Assembly: GCA_020310875.1 (NCBI GenBank)
Contig: CM035433.1
Location: 112,682,000-112,745,999, forward strand
DNA length: 64,000 nucleotides
Source of the DNA: Ceratopteris richardii
Lineage: Eukaryota > Streptophyta > Polypodiopsida > Polypodiales > Pteridaceae
Direction of reading: 5' to 3'
Shown: piece after piece, positions 22,287 to 32,467 of the stretch
How the letters are laid out: the number at the start of each line of letters is the position of its first letter
How positions within the stretch are numbered: position 1 is the stretch's first letter
Position numbers and translations under genes: made by a program
The notes under the pieces: generated by a model
Seen by the model: only the letters and a program-made list of their open reading frames with translations
What the model was told of the DNA's origin: nothing
The model's database searches: none

Positions 22287-23995
22287 ATGATGGGACATAC
22301 GTTCGCCATATGGTCACCACCGCAAGTATAGCACTTGTTTACTGGGGCAAACCTTGGGATTTGTTTGCTAGTGACTCCTAGTTTTTGAGCTACTTTCTCC
22401 GCAAGTTCCTCAATTGATGTGGATTGCGAGGAAGAGAGGCTAGAGGCACTATCAGAATCTTTGTAGATTTTGGAAAGCTCTAACTCCTCTCCTAGGTTAT
22501 CCTCGATGTCGATGCACATGCGTACACACTCTTCTATCGTAATAGGGTCCTTCAAGTACACATATGACCTCAATTTGGTACTTAGCAATCCATCCAAGAA
22601 TAAAGCCACTTGTTTGGCTGGTGTGGGTAACTCAAGAACATGGCATCTCTCAAGATATTGCCTAAATCTTCTTCCTGCAAGTCTCACGGTCTCTTGAGGG
22701 GTCTGCTTGAAGCTATGTATCAATGAGGAAGTATTATGCCTTATGCCACTTTTAGAGAATTCAGTGATGAACGCCTCTAAGAGTTGGTCTATGCTCCTAA
22801 ACTGTCTCTCATTCAATGGTTGAAACCACGTAAGGGTTGTGTTCCTAAGGGTTAGAACAAAGGCATTATACTACGTGAATAGGTCCTCAACTTGCTCAGC
22901 TCTCAAGACTTGCCTAAACTCGGCCACATGATCATATGGGTCTCCTGTGCCATCGAAGTAGTTCTTCATGGACTTAACTAGCTGGGTTGGTCTCAAGGTC
23001 CTCGTGTGCTCTCTAGGTCTTGGCAGAGGGAATTCATCCGCATTCCTTTGGTTTCTTATGGCTCTAGGTCTATCGGGTTCTGTCTCCGTTCTCATTCTTT
23101 CTCTTCCCAAGGGGTTGGCAAAGTTGACTTCTGGCCTATCTCTACTTCTGTCTCTTTGAGTTCCATGAGCTTGGGATGTTCCAGCTCTAGGGTGACCATA
23201 AGACACATTAGATCTTGGTTGGGGGAAAACAAATTCACCCTTCCAAGTGTAAGCATGTCTATCGTGTTCTGTAACCACAAAGATCCTCTCTAAAGTGTGA
23301 TCTAAGTAGGTCACTCTGCCTGGGCTATCCGGATCTTTGAACTCATATATAATGATTGTGCCTACCTCATTTGGCTGATCAGATTTATACCTCCAAAAGG
23401 CTTCATCAGTCTCTCGGTTCAGGAGTAGATCTATGCTCTTATTGTCTTGGGGAATCCACTCCGGTGTGATAATCCTCGTGAGAACAAATTTGCCTCGAGA
23501 GGTTCTAGGTTCTACACCCATGTTTCCTTGCTCTAGGTCTCCTAAGTCCGTTTCTGGGATCACATTTCCGAACTCCTCTGTCCTATCTGGGTGATTGGTG
23601 ACTGCATATATGGTTCCCTCTTTGTCCATGTATGCTCCATTTTCAAATTTGACAGCTGGGTGTTCTAGTCCAATGGATTGGTCAGGGTTTTTAATCTGGA
23701 CCACAGATCTTCCTAGGCCGTCCTCATAGATGCAAGCACCTAATCGGTTGGTCCTAAGGTATTCGAGTTGTGTCTTGTAAGGGCCTTCTACCCTATGTAA
23801 ATATGGCACTCCTGAACTTCCTGTAGGTCTCTCCATACCGTGGGACATCTCAGACTCGCTAGTCTCAGAGCTAGGGTAGTAGGAATGATGGCTCAACTGT
23901 TGGGCCCAAGACCTAGCAGTATGATTGACACTAGCCTCTGAAGATCTAATACTCTGTCTGTCTCTCCCTAGGTGTCGTATTGATCTAAGGTTCAT
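22287..23995 (-). pseudogene. gypsy gag, N-terminal part (retrotransposon gag domain)
   Basis: Starts at an ATG at 23995 (MNLRSIRHLGRDRQS). Residues 1-330 are polar and arginine-rich with no family I recognise. From about 340 the sequence matches the retrotransposon gag domain: KNYFDGTGDPYDHVAEFRQV, then WFQPLNERQFRSIDQLLEAFITEF and HSFKQTPQETVRLAGRRFRQYL. A zinc knuckle (CYTCGGDHMANVC, 22333-22295) with the short C-x2-C-x3-H-x4-C spacing sits at the break caused by the copia insertion. One TAG near 22870 interrupts the frame. It continues in register at 15728. Confidence 0.85.
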
Positions 23996-25643
23996 ATGCC
24001 TATTTTAGCAATCCCAAATTTCACACCAGGTACAACCTCATTGCTGAGTTCTTTTGTATCAGTCACTTGATTCTTTTTTAAGTTGATTATCATGTTTATG
24101 ATCTTGTCTGATATCACGTCGTCAGGAATACTTGAGTTAATTTCCGCACTTTAAAGTTGATCGTCTCACGTTAGGTTCTTTTCCTTTAAAGTTGTCGGTC
24201 ACACACAGGTTATCTCTTGACTTGAACTTGATTTCTTAGATAATCTTGACTTTGTCTCATGCCTATCGTCGCCCTGACTTACTTCTAGCACTATCCGTAC
24301 TTAGCTTAAGCTAGGAATTGACAGAGGGGGTTGAGAGTATTCCAACCTTGCTTGTTGATCCCTTGTCCTTTGGTGCTCAAGAACCCGGTTCTCGAGCTTG
24401 CAAAAAGCCCTTGCTTTGGATGCGTTCAAGAGCTCTCAATGGCCCTGTAAAAGTCCCAAAATTAGCTGAAGACTTAAATTCAAATGATAGAACCAATCAC
24501 TTCCATTCATGTAATTCACATGTCAATTTGCACCGTGACTTTATGGAACACAATTCTAGAGATCCCTGAGCTTTCCAACAAAACAAGAATCACAGCAAAC
24601 GGATTTCGTATGAGAAAGTTAGGCCAGTTCAGGGTTTTGGGACTAAAACAGGGTTCAAACAGGCTAACAGTTCATAGGATTTTTCTCAAAACACATGTGT
24701 AGGGACCTCACAAAATGCCAATTAATAGACAAGTATGCCCAAAATTATCCCCAAATCTTGGAATATAAAACCCTAAAATATTAGCCGAAAAAGCCTGTCA
24801 ATCGTGATCGACAGGTTTGTCAATCGCGATTGACAGAGGTGTCCGTCGGGGCCTGTCGGTCGTGGGTCCTGTCAATCGCGATCGATGGTGTCAATCGTGA
24901 TCGACACTTTTTTTGGGATTTTTACCGTAATTTCAATCGATCGGGGTCCTATCAATCGCGAGGGACATGTGTATGCGCGAATCTTTCTGTCAATCGTCAA
25001 ATTTCAGTCGGTCGCGATCGACGGTGTCAATCGCGACTGACTGAGGTGTCGGTCGTGGCTGTCGATCGCGATCGACGATGTCGGTCGTGATTGACAGGGT
25101 CAGTCGGTCGTAGGGTCTGTCGGTCGCAATCGACAGGTCTGTCGGTCTCGATTGAAAGGGTCTGTCAGTCGCAATTGACAGAGAAACACGGAATTTTTTA
25201 GTTTTGTTTAGTGATTTGGAATGTGCTCTTCATGTGTATTAAGATGGTGCACTTTGTTTTACCAAAAGGTGAAATTTTCTGTCGATCGCGATCGATAGAT
25301 GTCTGCGACCCAGAGACAGGACCGAGCGTTTCCGTACCTGTGCAGCGTGCTGGTGGTGATGAAACAGCCAAACCCTGCAAGGAAGCTCAAAAACATGCAA
25401 AAACAATGCACACAAATTGCTCTCTCGCTCTCTCTCACACAAGTGGAATGAGGGAAATGGGTGGGAGAAGGTGATATGATCAAAAACTGAAATTTTTCGC
25501 GATGATGGAGATGGAGGTGGGAAATGGTGAAGATGATGATGGTGAGAAAAACAAAAGAAAATAGATAAAAGTGGAGAAATTACCTATAACTCCAACGCGT
25601 CAACTCTACGTCTTACCATCACACGCTCGTCCTCAAAGCTCGA
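23996..25643 (-). other. untranslated leader of the gypsy element
   Basis: About 1.65 kb between the primer-binding site and the gag start with no convincing coding frame. It holds the palindromic repeat cluster described separately. Such a long leader would carry RNA packaging and translation signals, but which parts do so cannot be read from the sequence. Confidence 0.55.
24795..25299. repeat. cluster of degenerate palindromes around GTCAATCGCGATTGAC
   Basis: Roughly fifteen to twenty related units of about 16-20 bases, most of them self-complementary around TCGCGA or TCGTGA. Perfect 16-nt palindromes occur at 24819-24834 (GTCAATCGCGATTGAC) and 25061-25076 (GTCGATCGCGATCGAC). A separate near-perfect one is at about 25280-25295. 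Spacing is irregular, so this is not a satellite or a CRISPR array. The cluster lies in the leader of the gypsy element and is far more CpG-rich than its surroundings. Confidence 0.85.
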
Positions 25644-25661
25644 TCCCCGGCAATGGCACCA
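25644..25661 (-). other. primer-binding site of the large gypsy element
   Basis: On the minus strand it reads TGGTGCCATTGCCGGGGA, five bases inside the LTR and close to the common plant gypsy site TGGCGCCGTTGCCGGGGA. TTTGAGGACGAG follows shortly after. Confidence 0.85.
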
Positions 25662-25666
25662 AAATT

Positions 25667-26374
25667 TGGTGTAGCTCAGTGATGAGTAGCACCTCCTTTA
25701 ATGTCAATCCGGGAAGACGTGAGGATGGTATGAAGACCTCGATCAAGTGATGGCACAAGTGTGTGAGTGACAAGCACACTAACATGCACACACATACACA
25801 CACACGCGCACACACGGCAAGACCAAAGAGAAAGACAATGGAGTTCTTTTAGATTGCTTCAAAAGTGCTCATACAAGTTTAAATCTATTACAAGCTACCC
25901 CCAAAAATGAGCTCTCTAGCTCTATTTATAGTTTTTTACTAGGTTTTGGCCTTGTCCAGACCTAGTGTCCGGCCTAGTTAAAAATTAGGTTCTAGGGCCT
26001 GTTTGAAAGCTCAAATGGAGTCTAAAAAATATGAAAACTGATAGGTAGCTACTTCTAATGCTCCTCAAGCTCAAGGACTCCTTGGCTTGCACAAAATGGA
26101 GCTACAAAAATATGAAATGATATTTACAATGGTTTTTAGTGATGAAAATCACTTATTTTGTAGGGATTTCTTCTAACATTTTGACATACATTTCCTGGAG
26201 CTCCCTAGTTGCTCCTTCTTCTTGTGTGCCCACCTCTTTAATGCATGAAAAATTTAGATGGTCTACTTGCCAGATCTTCTTTGACTACTCTGTCTGCTTG
26301 TACCTTCTGTTTGCTCCGACTCCCTTCTTTGACTTCCTTGTCTTGTGAGTCCTTCAGTTCCTTGACTGCCAACA
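25667..26374 (-). repeat. 5' LTR of the large gypsy element
   Basis: About 708 bp. On the minus strand it begins TGTTGGCAGTC (26374) and ends ACACCA next to the primer-binding site. The boundary is inferred from the TG/CA ends, the primer site and the abrupt start of the neighbouring gypsy ORF at 26375; no second copy is in the window to confirm it. A (CA)n-rich stretch lies at about 25784-25816. Confidence 0.7.
25921..25931 (-). promoter_or_regulatory. TATA box in the gypsy 5' LTR
   Basis: On the minus strand it reads CTATAAATAGA, about 445 bases into the LTR, a normal place for the U3 promoter that starts the genomic RNA. Confidence 0.6.
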
Positions 26375-28440
26375 ACCTACATGCCTCAAATATTCCTAGA
26401 TGAAGAATTCGAGCCTCATGGTTGGATGGAGATTTTATCCACTCTCGATGTATGTGTAAACGAAGAAGTGATAACCATGAATGAATGCATTGATGAGGAA
26501 GGATATGACATTAGTCTATATGTGGTAGTTCTTCAAGAGATTGAAGAAGGAGAAGTAATTGAAAAAGAATGGAAAGAGGATTACGAGAGCATTGAAATGG
26601 AGCAAGAGCATATGGAAACAAAAAGTGAAAATCAAGGAGTAAGTGTCATAGCTAATGAAATAAATCAAGAAATGACACAGGAAGAAGAACCTGGATTGGA
26701 GAAAGAACAAGAAGACAGAGAAAATAAACCTCAAGATCAATTTGAAGTGCCTGCCCACTTCAAAAAATACGAAGTAGAAGAGAGGAAAATTGCTATTCAA
26801 ATGCCGAAACGAGAAGCACAGTCAGGAATAGCATATGACAACAAAGAACAAACCAAGAAAATTGTAGTAACCTTGGAGGAAGGAGAAGAAAGATGTACTT
26901 TTATAGGACAAGATGTCTCAATGGAGGAAGAACAAGAGTTAATACGACTCATAAGGGAATATAGGGACATCTTTGCTTGGACATATAAGGATTTGAAAGG
27001 AGTAGATCCTTCTATATGTGCCCATAGAATCCCTATGACATCTGAAGCTAAACCTTCCAAACAAAGACCATACACATATAACGATGTCTATTCAGCGAAA
27101 ATTAAGGAAGAGATAGACAAGTTGTTAGATGCTGGATTCATTTATGAGTCGAACACACGGAATGGGTGTCACCTTTGGTGGTTGTACCGAAAAAAAATGG
27201 TAAGTTAAGAGTATGCATTAACTTGAAAAAAGTAAATGCTGCCACCATAAGGGATAGTTACCCATTACCCATCACGGATCATCTTTTGGAAAGAGTGGAA
27301 GGAAAGGAAGTTTATAGCTTTTTGGACGGCTTTTCAGGGTATAATCAGGTAGCCATCGCCCTTGAGGACCAACATAAAACAGCCTTTGCAACTGAATGGG
27401 GAGTATACGCCTTTAGGGTTATGCCTTTTGGTCTAACCAATGCCCCAGCCACTTTCCAAAGATTGATGTGCCATGTATTCAAGGAGTTCTTGAGAAAGAG
27501 TATGGAGGTATACGTGGATGACTTATGCACTTATTCTGCTATACGATGAGAACATATCCCTGAACTAGGAAAGATCTTTGCCAAATGTCGGAGTATGCCT
27601 TAATCCGGAAAAGTGTGTCTTCATGGTTTGACAAGGAAAGATATTAGGACATATTGTCTCTAAGAATGGAATCTCAACGGATGAAGACAAAATCAAAGTA
27701 ATTCTGGATTTACCGAGACCAAAGACTGCTAAAGAAGTACAAGCATTTATGGGACATTGCGAATACTACCGAAGATTTATACATATGTATGTCATAATTG
27801 CTAGACCTCTTTATGCATTATTGTCTCAGTTTAATTGGATTGAAGAATGTGAAAAGGCCTTTAACGAATTAAAGAGTCGATTAAGTTCAGCCCCAATCCT
27901 TCAAGTACCTAATTGGAACAAACCATTTCACATTCACGTAGATGCTTCCAAGTTTGCCATTGGTTGCATCCTAGCTCAACCCGCAGATACAGGAAAGTTA
28001 GATCACCCTATAGCCTATGCCAGTAGACAATTGAATCAAGCAGAACGCAATTATACCACGACTGAAAGAGAAGGTCTAGGAATGGTGTACGCAGTAAAGA
28101 AGTTTCGACACTACTTATTGGCAAACAAATTCAAATTCTTCATTGATCATCAAGCCCTAATGTACTTAGTCAATAAGCTTTGTAATACGGGACGACTAGT
28201 AGATGGTTTCTATTGTTGATGGAATTTGATTTTGAAGTAGTTGTCAAGAAAGGGAATACCCACATTAGGGCAGATCACCTATCAAGAATGACACATGTAG
28301 AACCACCCATAGGAGTACCAGATGATCTGCCTGACACATACCTTTTTAATCTCAAAGTATGTCCCCAATGGGTAGAAAAGTTGATCCCAATACTCACATA
28401 TGGACCTAAACATGGGATTTCTCCAAACCGAAGTCAAGAT
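26375..28440 (+). pseudogene. truncated gypsy RT-RNase H, same family, opposite strand
   Basis: The open frame begins abruptly at the LTR edge (26375). It encodes the acidic linker, then FKKYEVEERKIAIQMPKREAQSG, RT (PKKNGKLRVCINLKKVN, YVDDL near 27515) and RNase H (IHVDASKFAIGCILAQ, IDHQAL). The order and wording follow the minus-strand element at 8008-5324 closely, so the two are one family. It is broken by a frameshift near 27155, stops at 27547 and shortly after, and a frameshift near 28210. Gag, protease and the integrase part are missing. The right end, near 28440, is a sharp junction to unrelated sequence. Confidence 0.85.
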
Positions 28441-28648
28441 TTATGGAAGAGCTCATTTTCATCAGAGAGATTAGAGACAGCCATAGCATAGAAATATGAT
28501 GCAAAAGAAGCACTATGAGAGCCTAAGGGAATGCAATATGACAGAGGTGCATCTAATTTGTTATCACACAAAGTCTGCACCAACGATTTTGGCATAGTTT
28601 TTGCCTCCTGAATATTAGCACTCTCATCAACAAGTGCATCAATGGACT
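28441..28648 (-). pseudogene. exon-like fragment of an unidentified host gene
   Basis: On the minus strand a 69-codon open stretch begins right after a pyrimidine-rich tract ending in AG (near 28649), like a splice acceptor. It runs as SIDALVDESANIQEAKT, then YCIPLGSHSASFASYFYAM. The residue composition is protein-like and not retroelement-like. It ends at the junction with the truncated gypsy copy. I do not recognise the family. It could be an exon of a gene broken by retrotransposon insertion or a captured piece. Confidence 0.35.
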
Positions 28649-30139
28649 ATTCAAGAAAAGTGGGAATAATTCATGATTTTGAGAAACTTCTTTTTTCAAC
28701 TTTTTTGCTTCTCGACTCATTCACACATTACATGTTATTATTGCTTGATTTGAGTACTACATTGACGATTTTGTTACCGTTAGTGTCCATGTGAAAGGCC
28801 AAATGGCCACTAGACACTTCTTTGTATATGTTTTTTAATAAAAGATATAGTCGTCTAGTCAATCACAGACTCTAAGTTCAATCACATTTGTAACACCTAA
28901 GAAACCTGTGTTCGTGCTCCCTATGTACTGTGTTTTTCTGTGTATTCTAGAGCCTCTGTGCAGAGAACCATGTGCGATCCTAGGAGCTCGGCTTCCTAAT
29001 CCGAGGAAATCATTGAGGAGCCCTCAAGAACGGGAGCACATTAATGCTTCACTGGCATCAGAGCATTTTGATGCAAAAATTTGTTCCTTTTGTGCGAGCG
29101 AAGCGAGCACCCGCCCATCCATCCAAGGCTTTCTCCAAGGTTTATGACTAAGGTGGCGACCAAGGCATAGACCTTGGCATTCCTTATCATCTCACCGAAG
29201 TCACCATTGGCACCATTGGCTACGTGTGAGGGAGGACCTTAATGATCAAGGAAGATAGAGGTTCCAAGTACTTCACGGGAGGTCACTCATCCTAGTATTA
29301 TTCCCCCCAGATATTTCTTAATCGTGGCAATCTTTTGTCACTAAACTACATTCTTGTGGTGTCGGAAGAAGGTGAAAGACTAAGGTTAACATTACCTTGA
29401 GCATGTTTTGGTCCCTCAAAGCTTCATTCTTTGCTTTCAAAGCCTGTTTTGAAGCATTTTTGGGGTGTCTTTTGGAGCCATTTTGAAGTACTTTTGCACA
29501 TAGTTCTCTTCACACAGGTCCAAGCTTAATTCTAGGAAAGTTTTTCTTGGAGTACGTTGATTGGTGGGTTTGTGTTCATCACTCACCCTCGTGGATTGCA
29601 TAAATTAAAGCATCTGCACATAGTTGCCTGCAGGAATTTTTGCAAATTTTTCATTATGTATGATGGCAAAGTGTTGTAAAAAGCTTAAACACCTCTCGCT
29701 CACAAGTGTGATTGAGTATCCGACAAGGGACCGTTCTTGTCAGAGGGAAAAAAAAGACAAAATTGGCCGCTTCTATTTTGTGTACAGAGAAAAAAGGAGA
29801 GGAAGGCCCTCAGCCATGCTGTGGCAGGAAGTTTTCTTTTGTCTTTTGTTCTTCGTCTGATGCAACAGGTACTCTTGAAGAGTTGGGGGAAAGATGAAAG
29901 GTGTGCAAAGGCATATATCAAGCAAAGATGGGAGGGTAGGGGTCTTCTTCAAGTTTTTTTCACTTCCAGCAACCGCGGGTTTTTTTTTGTCCTCAGTGGG
30001 GGCAGCAGCAGAAAAAAAAAGCTTACTATGTAGATCATCTGGGGAGAGCGCCTTTCTTCTTGAAGAGTAGCAGGCCGCTCGCTTTGATACAAAACCGGTA
30101 CTGGAATTCTCTTGACCGGGACGTCCATTATTTTCAAGT
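28649..30139. other. mostly unassigned stretch
   Basis: About 1.5 kb with only short frames. A TGGCATCAGAGC string at 29053-29064 on the plus strand resembles a tRNA-iMet primer-binding site (one mismatch) and may mark a decayed LTR element, but I find no matching LTR pair. Purine-rich low-complexity sequence lies at about 29740-30030. Confidence 0.35.
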
Positions 30140-30480
30140 TCAAAACTCTCTATCTAGTTCTGTAAGTCTATCAATCATCAAGCTTACCATATTCCTGTTT
30201 GAATGTGGAGAGTTAAATAATACTCTGGGACATAATTCCTTCGAGACAATTCTAGCAAGGTCTATAGTAAATTTTTGAGGATGTGCATTCAAACATGATG
30301 CATGTTTCAGCCGAATGATTCGAGGGTTACAGGGTAACATGAATGTGAAGTGTGCTCCCATGGATGATGTCCTGAGTTTTCTTTTGCATTCGTCTATGAA
30401 CTCGGTCACTGATAAATGACGAGGAGCAACTCTTACTTCTAGCAAAGTAATACTGGGAAGACGGTTATGCCATATCTGCT
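30140..30480 (-). pseudogene. coding-like fragment of an unidentified protein
   Basis: An open minus-strand frame of about 110 codons reads like a globular protein: LPSITLLEVRVAPRHLSVTE, FIDECKRKLRTSS, then SNRNMVSLMIDRLTELDREF. It has no retroelement motif. It ends at a stop near 30140 and is open upstream to about 30480. It may be one exon of a longer gene or a captured fragment; I cannot name the family. Confidence 0.4.
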
Positions 30481-30654
30481 AATGTTTTTATAATGGATGT
30501 TTGCATATGTCCCAACCTCGGTTATGGAAACAAAAAGTGAAAGGAGAGGGGATTGCTAGCTCGCTTTGAAGGGAGAATGAAGTTCTGAGAGGCCGAGAGA
30601 AGTGCTGAGATGGCAGCTAGGCGCATGCTTATCTTCCCCTCCCTACAGGAATTG

Positions 30655-30915
30655 AAGGAATCATCGTCGCTAAGGGAGCCATAAACGTGCATTCCAAAGA
30701 AGGGTATAGTGGAGCCTGGGTGGAGGAAATGTCGTCCCCATTTTGTCCTATGTATTATCTTTTGGTCTGCACTCCTCTATTCTTGCTTGCATTCCATGTA
30801 GTCTTGCTCCAATAATATACTCTAACAGAGTATCTCCACGAGTCCCTTTTGCGTGATGAGAGGATCAGATTGCAGAATTTCTGTCTTCTCATTCCATGAA
30901 GCTCCCTTGAACATA
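30655..30915 (+). pseudogene. possible Agenet/Tudor-like gene fragment
   Basis: The plus frame has IEGIIVAKGAINVHSKEGYSGAWVEE, close in pattern to the start of Agenet domains (VEVSS-E-GF-GAW-). After an unconserved stretch and a stop comes YTLTEYLHESLLRDERIRLQ, compatible with the domain's second half. Agenet domains bind histone tails or RNA in plant chromatin proteins. The match is short and by eye. Confidence 0.3.
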
Positions 30916-31735
30916 TAGGGTAGGAACAGAAGAAATGTTCTGGAAAATTCCAATACATTAAGGGTGAGAAATATATCGAACTATGGTTGTTTCCTGTAAA
31001 TGATAAGATACTGTTGTGCTGGCTCTATTTAATATATACACTTTTGCTAGCAAAGCAATTTCCCATTTCATGCTGAAGCGTTGTACATGTGAGTTGAATC
31101 TTTGCATGAACAATATGAATAGGGAGTACAGTCATTCATGTTTGCTACAGTGACCAAGTGAGGGTATAATGGAGGTCATGTAGCTCCGTTTTGGCTACGA
31201 TTTCAAGGAACCCAAGCTTTGCGTGCTTCTTGCATGTTTACTCCGTTTTTTTTTTCATGAAACATATACCATGCATGCATATAACTGCTAAGTATGCAAT
31301 CCAAAAAACAAGCATTACGGGTCTCATGTTGTGGCCATTCTTTGCATAGGGGCTGTAACCATACTTTTGAGTGCTCCTTCATTTTATATGAAGCCTCAAT
31401 TCCACGGTGATGATCATAGGTGGCAAGTTTCTCATTGCGCAACCTTCTGTGACCCTAACTCCTTAGAGCGACAAGACTTCCCAATTACATTCTCCACCAT
31501 CCTTGAGAATTAATCATGCATGTGATGTCCTTAGTTCGAACGCAATCCTATGTGGGCAAGTAATTGCATTTACAACTTTGGGCACCGTTAATTTACATGA
31601 AAGATTTGTGTCCATGATTTTCATGACTTGCTTGTGATTCACGTGAATGACTTCGTGTAGTATTCTTGTTTGAGTTTGACTGATGTATCACACATAGAAA
31701 ATAAATGGATGGTAAAGCTTCTAGAATTGGAACCT
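30916..31735. other. unassigned AT-rich stretch
   Basis: About 0.8 kb left of the next terminal repeat with no convincing coding frame, repeat or motif. Confidence 0.4.
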
Positions 31736-32361
31736 TGTTCGCAATGTCCAAAAATGGAATAAAGTAGAAATGCTTACATTTTTTGCAAAGAAAAAACACC
31801 CAAACGCTGCGTTGCAATTGATTGCCATTCAAGATCTCAATCTTAGAGTGATATGACCATCAATAGATATAATGACCGATGCTTGCACACATCAAATTGC
31901 AGTCGATTATCTTATTCCCCCAACAATTTAAGGGGGACGCTCAATAGTCAAGAACTTATAAAAAAGGATATTCAGATCCGTAAAAGAAGTCGAACTCTCT
32001 CAATATGTGATTCTAGAGGGATGAGTCGGATATAAGGAAGTGAAGGGAAGTGTGGGAGAATGCAAGTGTGTGAATGTGTGTGAGTGTCCATGTGATAGAG
32101 GGAGAGAAAGAAGGCTTGAGAGAGTGCATGAGAAGCGGAGTGTGTGAAGGGGAGTAGGGAAGAAAGGAAGACAACAAGGGAGTAAAAAGAGCAATCTCAA
32201 AAAGCAAATCATGAGTCTAGGTTCCCACTCCTTTCTCTTGTCCTAGCTACATTTGGCTATCATTCGGTTACTTGAGAGCAGGACGAGTGATCCAATTTCG
32301 CGTGATTTTCATAAATCATAAGCATAAAACTAGTGATTCCCTTGGGTTTAAGGACTCATCA
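31736..32361 (+). repeat. left terminal repeat (5' LTR) of the gag-protease element
   Basis: 626 bp, TGTTCGC...CTCATCA, matching 38501-39126. A TTATAAAAAAG TATA-like box lies near 31957-31967. It ends three bases before the primer-binding site. Confidence 0.85.
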
Positions 32362-32364
32362 TTT

Positions 32365-32382
32365 TGGTGCGTTTGCCAGGAA
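32365..32382 (+). other. primer-binding site of the gag-protease element
   Basis: TGGTGCGTTTGCCAGGAA, similar to the gypsy-type TGGTGCCATTGCCGGGGA site in this window. Confidence 0.65.
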
Positions 32383-32467
32383 AAGCTTGGCATGTCTCTA
32401 TAAGAGAGTGCCATAGGTTCGCCTAGCACCACATGTTGGCTGAGCTTGCGGACCCCAGATCTAGTAA

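Larger units (their letters stand above)
1502..26374 (-). mobile_element. large Ty3/gypsy-type LTR retrotransposon, interrupted by two nested elements
   Basis: A minus-strand element is reconstructed from its right LTR, primer-binding site, leader, gag, protease, RT-RNase H, integrase and 3' ORF in that order. Two later insertions (10195-15410 and 15734-22286) sit inside gag, each with a perfect 5-bp target duplication. Without them the element is about 13.1 kb and gag-pol spans about 9.1 kb, very long for a plant gypsy element. No left LTR is visible, so the 3' end is missing. Scattered stops and frameshifts show it is no longer functional. The domain order is unusual, with doubled HHCC modules and a second protease-like domain after the integrase. 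Confidence 0.8.

Noticed and set aside
24795-25299. CRISPR-like or satellite repeats
   Set aside because: Units are palindromic, variable and irregularly spaced with no constant spacers, and they lie in a retroelement leader in a plant-like genome.
29053-29064. Primer-binding site of a further LTR element
   Set aside because: The string is close to TGGTATCAGAGC, but no LTR pair, polypurine tract or gag follows, so I mention it only within the gap entry.
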